From: an uncultured Christensenella sp.
Lineage (GTDB): Bacteria; Bacillota; Clostridia; Christensenellales; Borkfalkiaceae
Assembly (NCBI GenBank): GCA_910585705.1
Contig: CAJUER010000001.1
Location: 368,651 to 432,650 of the forward strand
Length of the DNA stretch: 64,000 bases
Direction of reading: 5' to 3'
Shown here: piece after piece, positions 33,137-41,177 of the stretch
How positions within the stretch are numbered: position 1 is the stretch's first letter
How the letters are laid out: every line of letters starts with the position of its first letter
The notes under the pieces: model-generated
Databases searched by the model: none
Told to the model about the DNA's origin: nothing
The model's input: the letters and a program-made list of their open reading frames with translations, nothing else
Position numbers and translations under genes: made by a program

Positions 33137-33880
33137 ATGACTCAGGAAATTTTTTCAAGAGCGGACAAAAAGATTTACAGGGACGGCGACAAACTCGTAA
33201 AAGTTTTTGATGCAAACTTTTCCAAAGCCGACATTTTGAACGAGGCTTTAAACCATGCAAGGGTTGAGGAAACGGATTTGAACGTGCCTAAAATCAGATC
33301 TATAGAGGTTGTTAAAGGCAAGTGGGCGATTATTCTCGATTATATCGAGGGAGAAACTCTTGACGCTTTAATGGTAAAGCACCCCGAAAAAGAAGACGAA
33401 TATCTGAATATGTTTGTCGACTTGCAACGCACTGTGCTTTCTAAGAAGGTGCCTATGCTCAACAAGCTCAAGGATAAAATGCAGGCGAAGATTTCTGCCG
33501 CAAGTCTTGACGCAACAACCCGTTACGAATTGCATACCCGTCTCGATTCTATGCCTAAGCACGTTCACTTATGTCACGGCGACTTTAACCCCACGAACAT
33601 AATAATAACGGCTGACGGTACGCCGTATATAATCGACTGGGCGCACGCAACACAGGGTAATTCTTCTGCAGACGTTGCAAGAAGCTACCTTCTGTTCTAC
33701 CTTGCGGGTAAGCCCGAACTTGGCGAAAAATACTTAAAGCTCTATTGTAAAAAGAGCGATACGGCAATTCAGTATGTTCAGCGCTGGATTCCTATTGTTG
33801 CGGCTTCTCGTCTTGCTAAGGCGAAAGAAGGCGAGGAAGAGTTCCTCCGCAAATGGACTGACGTAGTAGACTACGAATAA
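33137..33880 (+). CDS. Aminoglycoside/choline-kinase-like phosphotransferase
   Basis: A 247-residue protein of the APH superfamily. The Brenner-type motif CHGDFNPTNIII carries the catalytic Asp and Asn, and IIDWAHATQG the metal-binding Asp. It lacks a membrane segment. Relatives in Clostridia are often annotated as TIGR02172-like phosphotransferases of unknown substrate. AAGGAGG precedes ATG 33137, 16 bases after adhE, so the two may be co-transcribed. Antibiotic resistance should not be assumed. Confidence 0.8.
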   Translation: MTQEIFSRADKKIYRDGDKLVKVFDANFSKADILNEALNHARVEETDLNVPKIRSIEVVKGKWAIILDYIEGETLDALMVKHPEKEDEYLNMFVDLQRTVLSKKVPMLNKLKDKMQAKISAASLDATTRYELHTRLDSMPKHVHLCHGDFNPTNIIITADGTPYIIDWAHATQGNSSADVARSYLLFYLAGKPELGEKYLKLYCKKSDTAIQYVQRWIPIVAASRLAKAKEGEEEFLRKWTDVVDYE

Positions 33881-33890
33881 AATTTATATT

Positions 33891-33920
33891 ATAAGGCTCG
33901 TCGAAAAACGAGCCTTATTT
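33891..33920. terminator. Terminator after the phosphotransferase gene
   Basis: AAGGCTCGT (33893-33901) pairs with ACGAGCCTT (33908-33916) around CGAAAA, followed by ATTTCTTG. Confidence 0.75.
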
Positions 33921-33921
33921 C

Positions 33922-33949
33922 TTGCTTTTATTACAAAATGTGCTATAAT
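33922..33949 (+). promoter_or_regulatory. Promoter placed against the start of the next gene
   Basis: TTGCTT (33922-33927), 16 bases, TATAAT (33944-33949). The ATG at 33958 is only eight bases after the -10 box, so the transcript would be leaderless or nearly so; no ribosome site is present. Confidence 0.6.
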
Positions 33950-33957
33950 TAATCCGT

Positions 33958-34206
33958 ATGGAAAATTTGAATTGCTTTGTTGCCGTTGAGTTTGTAGATG
34001 ACGAAAATGTTAAAGGATATACATATTGGTATTTGTGTACGTTCGCAAACGCGGAAGAGAATGACGAGGTTATAGCTCCGCTCGGCAGACATAACGGAGA
34101 GCAGAAAGGCGTAATACGCCGCGTTCTGTTTGCGGAAGACGGCAACGCGCCGTATCCGGTTCAATATATCAAAAAGATAAGAAAATTAATTAAAAGAGAG
34201 GACTGA
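33958..34206 (+). CDS. PriA N-terminal-like small protein
   Basis: An 82-residue protein. The pattern YWYLC...NDEVIAPLGRHNGEQKGVI resembles the 3'-DNA-end-binding domain of the helicase PriA (GDRVIVPFG...GxV). The helicase part is absent. It is probably a stand-alone relative of unknown function, and is seen next to nfnAB in Clostridia as far as I recall. It appears to be translated from a leaderless transcript. It ends two bases before nfnA. Confidence 0.55.
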   Translation: MENLNCFVAVEFVDDENVKGYTYWYLCTFANAEENDEVIAPLGRHNGEQKGVIRRVLFAEDGNAPYPVQYIKKIRKLIKRED

Positions 34207-34208
34207 GC

Positions 34209-35051
34209 TTGTATAAAATTGTTAAAAAGCGGGCGTTGAACGACACTGTTACAATGATGGATATATATGCGCCTCTTGTTGCAAAAAAAGCGCAGGCAGG
34301 GCAGTTCATAATTCTGCGCGTCGATGAAGACGGCGAAAGAATACCTCTTACCGTTGCAGGCTTTGACTGTGACGAGGGTACGGTAAAAATCATTTTTCAG
34401 ATAGTCGGGGGAACGACAATGCTGTTAAATGCAAAAGCCGAAGGCGAATATATCCATGATTTTGTCGGTCCTTTGGGTAACGCCACAAAGACCGAAGGAC
34501 TTAAAAAGGTGTGCATAGTCGGCGGCGGAGTGGGCTGTGCAATCGCTTTGCCAGTCGCACAGAAACTGCACGAGCAGGGCTGTATCGTACATACTATTAT
34601 AGGTTTCAGAAGTAAAGAGCTGGTTATTCTTGAAAACGAGTTTAAAGCTTGTTCGGATAAACTTACAATAGTTACAGACGACGGCAGTTATGGTTTAAAA
34701 GGCGTAGTTACGGCTCCATTAAAGCAAGCTATAGAATCTGGTGAAAAATTTGACGAGGTTATAGCTATCGGTCCTTTGGTTATGATGAAGTTCGTTGTCG
34801 CCGTAACCAAACCGTTAAATATTGCCACGACCGTTTCAATGAATCCCATAATGATAGACGGAACGGGAATGTGCGGCGGTTGCAGGCTGACTGTAGGAGG
34901 TGAAACGGTGTTTGCGTGCGTGGACGGACCGGATTTTAACGGATTTGACGTCGATTTTGATGAAGCTATGGCGCGTTCGGATATGTATGCAGAATTCGAG
35001 CGTGCGGAGCGCGAAAGTAATTGTAATCTCTTAAACAAGGGGATGAAATAA
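34209..35051 (+). CDS. nfnA: Ferredoxin:NADP+ oxidoreductase subunit A (NfnA/SudB-like)
   Basis: TTG 34209 is the start; 280 residues. An N-terminal FAD-binding barrel (GQFIILRVDEDGERIPLT) is followed by an NAD(P)-binding domain (VGGGVGCAIALPVAQ) and, near the C-terminus, cysteines of a [2Fe-2S] site (GTGMCGGC...VFACVDGP). With NfnB it forms the electron-bifurcating transhydrogenase that couples NADH and reduced ferredoxin to NADPH formation. A SudAB sulfide dehydrogenase is the alternative reading. The nfnB start follows the stop directly. Confidence 0.85.
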   Translation: MYKIVKKRALNDTVTMMDIYAPLVAKKAQAGQFIILRVDEDGERIPLTVAGFDCDEGTVKIIFQIVGGTTMLLNAKAEGEYIHDFVGPLGNATKTEGLKKVCIVGGGVGCAIALPVAQKLHEQGCIVHTIIGFRSKELVILENEFKACSDKLTIVTDDGSYGLKGVVTAPLKQAIESGEKFDEVIAIGPLVMMKFVVAVTKPLNIATTVSMNPIMIDGTGMCGGCRLTVGGETVFACVDGPDFNGFDVDFDEAMARSDMYAEFERAERESNCNLLNKGMK

Positions 35052-36467
35052 ATGACTATTCAACCTAAAAAACACTTAATGCCTATGCAAGAAGCTGCGG
35101 TTCGCTCGCATAATTTTTCAGAGGTTGCGCTTGGTTATTCTGCGCAGACGGCTATAGCCGAAGCGAACAGGTGTTTGAACTGTAAAAACCGTCCTTGTGT
35201 AGAAGGATGTCCCGTCTATGTGGCGATACCTGATTTTATAACGAAAATAAAGCAAAACGATTTCGAAGGAGCTTATAAAGTAATATCTGAAAACTCGAAC
35301 CTTCCTGCGGTTTGCGGCAGGGTTTGTCCTCAGGAAACTCAGTGCGAAAATAAGTGCACGCTCGGTATCAAGTTCGAACCCGTTGCAATAGGCAGACTCG
35401 AACGTTTCGTTGCTGATTACCATAACGCAAACTGTAACACCGTGCCTGAAATTCCTAAGTTAAAAGGTCGTAAAGTCGCGGTTGTAGGCTCGGGACCTTC
35501 GGGGCTGGCGTGCGCCGGGGATTTGGCGAAAAAGGGATATGAAGTAACCGTGTTCGAGGCCCTGCATGAGGTTGGCGGCGTTCTCGTTTACGGTATTCCC
35601 GAATTCAGACTACCAAAAAGTATAGTTGCGAAAGAGGTGGAAGCTTTAAAGCATTACGGCGTTAATATACAGACAAACGTTGTAGTGGGTAAAACTGTTA
35701 CCGTTGACGAGCTGTTTGAAGACGGTTTTGAAGCCGTGTTTATAGGCAGTGGCGCAGGGTTGCCGCGATTTATGGGAATAAGAGGCGAAAGCCTGAAAGG
35801 CGTATATTCCGCCAACGAGTTTTTAACTCGTGTAAACTTAATGAAAGCGTTTCAAAAAGATTCGCATACACCTGTTTTGCACGCAAAAAACGTAGCGGTA
35901 GTAGGCGGAGGAAACGTCGCTATGGACGCCGCGCGTACGGCGTTAAGACTCGGCGCTGAAAACGTTTACATAATTTACCGCCGTTCAATGGCGGAGCTTC
36001 CCGCAAGAAAAGAGGAAGTTGAGCATGCAGTGGAAGAGGGCGTAAAATTCGAAATTTTAAGCAATCCCGTAGAAATATTAGGTTATGATACAAGCGATAG
36101 GCTCGATCCGAAAAACAGTTGTGTTAAAGCAATTAAACTTATTAAATGTGCGCTGGGTGAACCCGATGCAAAAGGTCGGCGGCGCCCCGTAGAAATTGCA
36201 GGAAGCGAATATGTTTTACCTGTAAACTGTGTGATTATGGCGATAGGAACAAGCCCTAATCCCTTAATAAAAAGTACCACTCAGGGGCTGGACGTCAACT
36301 CACACGGCGGAATAATCGTTGAAGAGGTAAGCGGTAAAACTTCAAAGGAAGGTATTTATGCCGGCGGCGACGCCGTAACGGGTGCGGCAACAGTAATCCT
36401 TGCAATGGGTGCGGGAAAAAGCGCGGCAAAAGCGATTGACGAATATCTTGACAAAAAAGGAAAATAA
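35052..36467 (+). CDS. nfnB: Ferredoxin:NADP+ oxidoreductase subunit B (NfnB / GltD-like)
   Basis: A 471-residue flavoprotein of the glutamate-synthase small-subunit family. The N-terminal cysteines CLNCKNRPCVEGCPV and VCPQETQCENKC bind two [4Fe-4S] clusters. FAD binds at VVGSGPSGLACAGDLA and NADP(H) at VVGGGNVAMDAARTA. There is no glutamate-synthase large subunit nearby and an NfnA partner lies directly upstream, which favours the bifurcating Nfn enzyme over GltD. Confidence 0.87.
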   Translation: MTIQPKKHLMPMQEAAVRSHNFSEVALGYSAQTAIAEANRCLNCKNRPCVEGCPVYVAIPDFITKIKQNDFEGAYKVISENSNLPAVCGRVCPQETQCENKCTLGIKFEPVAIGRLERFVADYHNANCNTVPEIPKLKGRKVAVVGSGPSGLACAGDLAKKGYEVTVFEALHEVGGVLVYGIPEFRLPKSIVAKEVEALKHYGVNIQTNVVVGKTVTVDELFEDGFEAVFIGSGAGLPRFMGIRGESLKGVYSANEFLTRVNLMKAFQKDSHTPVLHAKNVAVVGGGNVAMDAARTALRLGAENVYIIYRRSMAELPARKEEVEHAVEEGVKFEILSNPVEILGYDTSDRLDPKNSCVKAIKLIKCALGEPDAKGRRRPVEIAGSEYVLPVNCVIMAIGTSPNPLIKSTTQGLDVNSHGGIIVEEVSGKTSKEGIYAGGDAVTGAATVILAMGAGKSAAKAIDEYLDKKGK

Positions 36468-36474
36468 TAGGAAT

Positions 36475-36888
36475 ATGATTATGGATATAGAACTTCAAAA
36501 AGTATTTACTTGCGCGGAAAACATAAATGTGTACAATTGCGGTGAAATCGAAAATTATTCGGCAAATCGAAACGAATATAAGTTAATACTCGACAGCTGG
36601 AACAAAATGATTTCCGAAGCTCACGATATGCCGGCGTTCGGCGTAAGTCTTAACAACGAAACGGTGAAAGCGATGAAAAAAGGTTTATGGGTTGAGTTTG
36701 ACTTTAATAAAGTTTACGAGAGTAACGGTATGCCCTATGAAAAACTGCTTATCGAAGTAAAAGAGGATAACTACGGTTTTAACCTTATTCGATATACGAA
36801 AGAACGTGGATATGACGGAAGATGTTTTTATTATGATCTGGTCAATAAAAATATGTCGGAATTCTACAATTTAATCAGTAATTTATAA
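36475..36888 (+). CDS. Uncharacterised protein
   Basis: A soluble protein of about 137 residues starting seven bases after nfnB; ATG 36475 or 36481 is the start, and AGGAAT suits either poorly. It contains a run rich in aromatic residues (VWVEFDF-like LWVEFDFNKVYESN and YGFNLIRYTKERG) and no known motif. It is probably co-transcribed with nfnAB and ends at a bidirectional terminator. Confidence 0.55.
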   Translation: MIMDIELQKVFTCAENINVYNCGEIENYSANRNEYKLILDSWNKMISEAHDMPAFGVSLNNETVKAMKKGLWVEFDFNKVYESNGMPYEKLLIEVKEDNYGFNLIRYTKERGYDGRCFYYDLVNKNMSEFYNLISNL

Positions 36889-36951
36889 ATTTAGATAGTA
36901 CTATGTCTGTCATAATTAATTTGCAGATCAAAGATTTGTTGTCTTTTAAAG

Positions 36952-36982
36952 AAAAAAGCGGACTAAAAAGTCCGCTTTTTTT
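36952..36982. terminator. Bidirectional terminator
   Basis: AAAAGCGGACT and AGTCCGCTTTT flank an AAAA loop with T7 after; it serves the two converging genes on either side. Confidence 0.9.
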
Positions 36983-36995
36983 ATGTGCTAATTTA

Positions 36996-37262
36996 TTATT
37001 TTGTTTTATCTTCCGTCAAAGATTTTTTGTACTCACCTATTGCCTTTGATAATTGGTCGGGGCAGGAGGTGTTGTTTCTGCATTTAATACCCGCAAGAAG
37101 TTTTTCAACTTCGTCAATCTTTTTGCCTTCTACAAGTCTGCCGACGCCTTGTAAGTTGCCGCTACAGCCTCCGATGAATTTTACTCCGTGAATTTTGTTG
37201 TCCTTGTCAACTTCGAAAATTATCTGTCTCGAACAAGTTCCCGACGTAAAGTAAGTGAACAT
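36996..37262 (-). CDS. TSCPD domain protein (TIGR03905-like)
   Basis: An 88-residue protein with the domain's namesake motif TSCPDQL and the GGCSGNLQGVGRLVEG segment, found also at the C-terminus of some ribonucleotide reductases. Small stand-alone members are common in Clostridia, with no settled function; the cysteines suggest metal or nucleotide binding. It follows the DUF4364 gene by 12 bases with AGGAG before its ATG. Confidence 0.85.
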   Translation of the reverse strand: MFTYFTSGTCSRQIIFEVDKDNKIHGVKFIGGCSGNLQGVGRLVEGKKIDEVEKLLAGIKCRNNTSCPDQLSKAIGEYKKSLTEDKTK

Positions 37263-37274
37263 AAATTTTTTCTC

Positions 37275-37799
37275 CTAATCGCAAAGATTTTCATATAGCA
37301 CCGAATACACGTCGGCAGCTTTTTCTTCCCATTTTTTGTAAATAGCTTTTGCTGTCTTTTTATCGGGAACAACGAATTTAACTTCCAGAATCGTTTGTAC
37401 GGGTGAAAGTATTTTCAATGCAACCGTGTAAGTTCCGTCCATGTTCTGAAAATAGTCTGAACGGCATTCCTGACGATTCCTGTATCTGGCGCTGTTTTTC
37501 TTTACGAAAATAGAAATTTCTTCCCTTACGCTCTTGGGGATATTTATGTAAAAATTCGCAAGCGTTTCTCTGCCGTCGGGCGTTATGGTATAAAGCGTAT
37601 CTTCGTCTTCGTTGACTATACAGATAAAATTGTCGTCAATAAGCTTATGGATAACGTTTACGCAGTCCATATAACCCATCCAACTGTTTGAAGAAGAACA
37701 CATATCAACGATAGTTCTTTCGGAAAGAGCGCTTTCCATTTTATCAAAAACGAAAAGAATTATTAATTTGTTGATTGAAGTTTCGCCTGTGTTCAACAT
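37275..37799 (-). CDS. DUF4364-family protein
   Basis: I start at ATG 37799 (MLNTGETSINKLIILFVFDK) because the in-frame upstream starts overlap the promoter -10 box at 37845-37840. The product of 174 residues has a winged-helix-like N-terminus (ALSERTIVDMC, VIHKLIDDNFICIVNED) as in the DUF4364 family of Clostridia, thought to be transcription-factor-like. No ribosome site is evident. The TSCPD gene follows in the same operon. Confidence 0.75.
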   Translation of the reverse strand: MLNTGETSINKLIILFVFDKMESALSERTIVDMCSSSNSWMGYMDCVNVIHKLIDDNFICIVNEDEDTLYTITPDGRETLANFYINIPKSVREEISIFVKKNSARYRNRQECRSDYFQNMDGTYTVALKILSPVQTILEVKFVVPDKKTAKAIYKKWEEKAADVYSVLYENLCD

Positions 37800-37839
37800 A
37801 AATAAGTAAAAAGTATAAAAAAATGCAAAAGTCTTAATC

Positions 37840-37868
37840 ATTATACATAATATTTCGATTAAAATCAA
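37840..37868 (-). promoter_or_regulatory. Promoter of the DUF4364-TSCPD operon
   Basis: On the minus strand TTGATT (37868-37863), 17 bases, TATAAT (37845-37840). It decides the start of the DUF4364 gene. A divergent promoter lies 20 bases away. Confidence 0.7.
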
Positions 37869-37888
37869 GATATTTACCCTTAAAATAA

Positions 37889-37917
37889 TTTAATTTTAAA
37901 ATAATCTGTGATATAAT
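37889..37917 (+). promoter_or_regulatory. Promoter of the gene at 37946
   Basis: TTTAAT (37889-37894), 17 bases, TATAAT (37912-37917), about 30 bases before the start codon with AAAGGTG between. Confidence 0.6.
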
Positions 37918-37945
37918 AGTAAGGGAAAATATTAAAAGGTGAATC

Positions 37946-38683
37946 ATGAACAGCACAAAGGAACAGGTTTTAACGTTTTTAGACAAGTGTGAAGAACTTA
38001 AAAAATGCAAATTCATAATGGCGACTACAAAGATTAAGGATATTTTGAAGTGCATAGTCAACAGTCCCGATTTGTATATGTTGTTCGATACCGTGACGAA
38101 GGATTTTGATTATTTAAAGGAAAAATCGAAATGTCTGGTAACGCTTAACGACGGTTATGTAAACAAAAGCTATGTTATTTTGCCCCGCACGATCGGGCAG
38201 AGACTCGCGTTCATTTTTTGTCTTTTTGTTGAGTTTGACCGTGATACTCTTAACTTTAACGATTTTCTTCAAAACTATTTTGTTGAAGACGGAAGTTATT
38301 TCGAAAGTTATCGCGCATTCTGCAAAACAATAGTAGACTGTCTCGAAGATTTAATACGCCAGGTTTTCAACGAAGCTGTGGAAAATTCTTCGAAAGAAGG
38401 TAAATTTGCGCCCGACTCCGTTCGGTCAGATCTGATTGCGGAAATTTCTTATTCCATAGCAAACGAAAAAAAGCATCTTATGCGCAGTTCTATTCCCCTT
38501 GTGGAAAAAGAGGGCGGTTACAGGATTTTATCCGAACTCATGAATGCGGTAAAAATGGGTGATGAAGAGTTAATCGACGCGCTGATTTGCGGATATAACT
38601 ATTATGTGATGTTCAATAAATGCGTGAGCGACGGGGTGGCTTCGCTGATAGAGTCAATTGCGGAATTCGAAGAAACATTATGA
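37946..38683 (+). CDS. Uncharacterised protein
   Basis: A 245-residue, largely helical soluble protein with an AAAGGTG ribosome site. Cysteines occur early (CEELKKCKF) and a basic region is central. I see no family motif. Its stop overlaps the Nudix start by four bases, so the two are translationally coupled and possibly linked in function. Confidence 0.6.
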   Translation: MNSTKEQVLTFLDKCEELKKCKFIMATTKIKDILKCIVNSPDLYMLFDTVTKDFDYLKEKSKCLVTLNDGYVNKSYVILPRTIGQRLAFIFCLFVEFDRDTLNFNDFLQNYFVEDGSYFESYRAFCKTIVDCLEDLIRQVFNEAVENSSKEGKFAPDSVRSDLIAEISYSIANEKKHLMRSSIPLVEKEGGYRILSELMNAVKMGDEELIDALICGYNYYVMFNKCVSDGVASLIESIAEFEETL

Positions 38684-39204
38684 ATTTTTTCGAAAAAAAA
38701 TTGAGCGGTAAAACCGTTTACGACGGAAAAATACTAAAACTCGAAGTCGACGAAGTGGAACTGCCCGACGGGAATAAATCGACTCGTGAATGTGTACGGC
38801 ATTGCGACGGCGCGGCGGTTTTGCTTGTTGAAGACGGTAAGATATTGCTTGTCAAGCAGTATCGTTATCTGTACGGTAAAGTTATTTATGAAATTCCCGC
38901 AGGCAAATTGGAGTCGGGCGAAGATCCGAAAGCGGGTGGGGCAAGGGAGCTTGAAGAAGAAACCGGTTACAGTGCTGAGCTTGTCCGTCTTATGGAGTTG
39001 TATCCGAGCGTCGGTTATACCGACGAGGTTATTCATATATTTATTGCCGATAATTTCGAATACGCCGGTCGGAATCCCGACAAAGACGAATTTGTGGAGA
39101 GTGAATTTATAAGTGTTTGCGATGTGCTTGCAATGATAGGGCGCGGAGAAATCTGCGATGCAAAGACCGTTGCGGCGGTCTATAAATATGTTTCGGGTAT
39201 ATAA
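38680..39204 (+). CDS. Nudix hydrolase, ADP-ribose pyrophosphatase type
   Basis: A 174-residue enzyme. The Nudix box G-x5-E-x7-R-E-L-x-E-E-x-G is complete (GKLESGEDPKAGGARELEEE then TGYS). The upstream IPAG and downstream YPSVGYTDE segments match the ADP-ribose pyrophosphatase (NudF/YqkG) group, which splits ADP-ribose to AMP and ribose-5-phosphate. ATG 38680 overlaps the preceding stop; a longer frame upstream lies within that gene and is not used. Confidence 0.88.
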   Translation: MNFFEKKLSGKTVYDGKILKLEVDEVELPDGNKSTRECVRHCDGAAVLLVEDGKILLVKQYRYLYGKVIYEIPAGKLESGEDPKAGGARELEEETGYSAELVRLMELYPSVGYTDEVIHIFIADNFEYAGRNPDKDEFVESEFISVCDVLAMIGRGEICDAKTVAAVYKYVSGI

Positions 39205-39210
39205 AACAAA

Positions 39211-39245
39211 AGAGGTTGCCGCAAAGCAACCTCTCTGTTTTTTTT
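39211..39245. terminator. Terminator after the Nudix gene
   Basis: AGAGGTTGC (39211-39219) pairs with GCAACCTCT (39226-39234) around CGCAAA, with a T run after; the opposite strand lacks a comparable T run. Confidence 0.85.
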
Positions 39246-39247
39246 GA

Positions 39248-39472
39248 TTAGTTACAACCGCAGTTGCATCCGCATCCGCCGTGATTGCCGCATAACAGAT
39301 TGGAGAGCGTGCCGTTTTTCCACATACTATATATTAAAGCGATAAGTACGGGAGTACAGCTTCCGGAAAGTACGCCTTCTAAGCCGTTACCGCTGCAACT
39401 TGCGGCAAGAAGTAAAAGGATGAGAATCCAAAGGCAGCTATTATTGCCGCAGCAACTTGAAAAAATGTTCAT
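39248..39472 (-). CDS. Small Cys-rich membrane protein
   Basis: A 74-residue protein with AGGAGG before ATG 39472. The N-terminus MNIFSSCCGNNSCLWILILL leads into one membrane helix, and the C-terminus is NLLCGNHGGCGCNCGCN. Similar very small Cys- and Gly-rich membrane proteins are frequent in spore-forming Clostridia and are sometimes labelled 'chorion class high-cysteine'. A sporulation or envelope role is a guess. Confidence 0.65.
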   Translation of the reverse strand: MNIFSSCCGNNSCLWILILLLLAASCSGNGLEGVLSGSCTPVLIALIYSMWKNGTLSNLLCGNHGGCGCNCGCN

Positions 39473-39590
39473 ATATTTCCTCCTGTGAAATAGCTGCAAG
39501 GCGGTATGTAAATTTGTTTTTGCCCTTGCAGTTTCCGTATATTAAATTGTATTAAAATTTCCGTAAAAATGTTACTGGTCGGATAATTGC

Positions 39591-39619
39591 TTGCAAAATT
39601 TGTATTAAAATGCTACAAT
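39591..39619 (+). promoter_or_regulatory. Promoter of the ECF transporter-coaX-hom operon
   Basis: TTGCAA (39591-39596), 17 bases, TACAAT (39614-39619). The leader of about 100 bases contains GGCGGATATATTTAATCCGACC and CCCGAAAGGGATTCG-like pairing segments (each under 20 bases when read as arms: CGGAT/ATCCG and CCCGAAAGGG). It could hold a small regulatory structure, but I do not recognise a riboswitch class. Confidence 0.5.
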
Positions 39620-39724
39620 GAAGTATGTAAAAAAGTACTTTCGGCGGATATATTTAATCCGACCGTGCATAAGTATAATATTTTATTTTGCGGATACCCG
39701 AAAGGGATTCGACGGAGGTTTTTT

Positions 39725-40393
39725 ATGAAAAACGACAAAGCTCATTTTGTCGCGTTTATCGGCGTAATGTTTGCGCTGATTTTTGTATTGTTTCTTTTGG
39801 AAGGAACCTTGCTGGCAGGCGTAGGCATGACGGCGTGTATACTTTCTTTGCCTGTGGCAATAGCTTTAAGCGTCTATGACGACTGGAAAAAAAGTTTTAT
39901 AGGTGGAACGTTGCTTGGTGCAAGCAGCAGCTTGTTCTGTCTGATATTTGCTTCGGCTTTCATTTTTTACGCAAACCCTTTAATTTCCGTTTTGCCGAGA
40001 TTTTTTATCGGCGTAACCGCATACTGGACTTATTTCGGCTTTTCAAAGCTATTGAAAAACGTTAAAAATAAGTATGTGCGCGAGTCGCTTCCTGCGGCGG
40101 TTGCGGGGGCGGTGGGCTCGATTACGAATACCGTTTTATATCTTTTTTCGGTTAATATTTGGGCGGGTACGGTCGATAAAACATTATCTTCGATATTGAA
40201 TGTTGCTGTTACAATTTATTTTCCCATAGAATTGGCGGCTTGTATTATACTCGTGCCTATTTATGTTGCTGTTCTCAAAAAAATAAGCGGCAAAATTTTA
40301 AGCAAAAAGTCAAAACCTGAATTAATTACGGCCGAACAAACTGACGTACAAACAGGCGTTACGGCGGAAGAAGAATCGGAGGGTAAGGAGTAG
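39725..40393 (+). CDS. ECF transporter S-component-like membrane protein (pantothenate candidate)
   Basis: ATG 39725 follows CGGAGG; a longer frame upstream lies in the leader and is rejected. The 222-residue protein has five to six helices and the size and layout of energy-coupling-factor substrate-binding subunits. Its neighbour three bases downstream is the pantothenate kinase coaX, which points to pantothenate (PanT-like) uptake. The C-terminal 25 residues are charged. Assignment rests on topology and neighbourhood. Confidence 0.6.
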   Translation: MKNDKAHFVAFIGVMFALIFVLFLLEGTLLAGVGMTACILSLPVAIALSVYDDWKKSFIGGTLLGASSSLFCLIFASAFIFYANPLISVLPRFFIGVTAYWTYFGFSKLLKNVKNKYVRESLPAAVAGAVGSITNTVLYLFSVNIWAGTVDKTLSSILNVAVTIYFPIELAACIILVPIYVAVLKKISGKILSKKSKPELITAEQTDVQTGVTAEEESEGKE

Positions 40394-40395
40394 AT

Positions 40396-41172
40396 ATGGT
40401 TATCTGTATGGACGTCGGAAACACAAATATAAAATATGCGATGTTTGAGGGCGATAAACTGGCGTTGAGTTTTCGTGTCGCTACCGAGCATAAAAAAACT
40501 TCCGACGAATACGGCGGTCAGCTTTTAAGTATTCTTCAAAACAATAAAATACAGGCAAAAGATATAGTAGGCGGTATAATTTCTTCTGTGGTGCCACAGC
40601 TCGATTATACGCTTGAAAGAATGTGCGCAACTTATCTCGATATCAAACCGCTGATGCTTGCGCCCGGTTTGAAAACGGGAATGAATATGAAAGTGGATAA
40701 CGCCAGAGAGGTGGGCGCGGACAGAATAGTCAATAATGTTTCGGCTTTAAGAAAGTACGGCGCGCCTCTGATTGTCGTTGATTTCGGGACGGCGACTACT
40801 TTCAACGTAATAGATAAAACAGGCGAATTTATAGGCGGAGTTATCGCACCGGGAATTAAAGGCTCGCTTGACAGCCTTGTGAACGGAACTGCTAAACTTC
40901 CGAGAGTGGAAATCGAGCGGCCGTCTAAAGTAATCGGGAAAAATACCGTGACGAATATGCAGTCCGGAATATTTTTCGGCTTTGCGGGGCTTGTCGAGTA
41001 TATTATAAAGAAAATTAAGCGCGAAACGGGAAACAACGACATTAAAACGGTTGCGACAGGCGGATTTTCCGAAGTTATTGCGAAAGAGGTTTCGTGTATA
41101 GACTACGTTGATAAGCTGCTTACACTGGAAGGACTTAAATATTTATACGATTTAAACAGCACGGAGGCGTAA
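40396..41172 (+). CDS. coaX: Type III pantothenate kinase
   Basis: First step of coenzyme A synthesis. The 258-residue ASKHA-fold enzyme begins VICMDVGNTNIKYAMFEGD (phosphate-1 motif), has the pantothenate-binding GADRIVN and a phosphate-2 motif IVVDFGTATTFNVI, then GGVIAPGI. Length is typical. It forms an operon with the upstream transporter and hom, six bases downstream. coaE occurs at 60.1 kb. Confidence 0.93.
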   Translation: MVICMDVGNTNIKYAMFEGDKLALSFRVATEHKKTSDEYGGQLLSILQNNKIQAKDIVGGIISSVVPQLDYTLERMCATYLDIKPLMLAPGLKTGMNMKVDNAREVGADRIVNNVSALRKYGAPLIVVDFGTATTFNVIDKTGEFIGGVIAPGIKGSLDSLVNGTAKLPRVEIERPSKVIGKNTVTNMQSGIFFGFAGLVEYIIKKIKRETGNNDIKTVATGGFSEVIAKEVSCIDYVDKLLTLEGLKYLYDLNSTEA

Positions 41173-41177
41173 GACAA

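Noticed and set aside
33137..33880. Aminoglycoside resistance gene
   Set aside because: Only general APH-fold motifs are present; the gene is next to adhE in a core region and relatives have unknown substrates.
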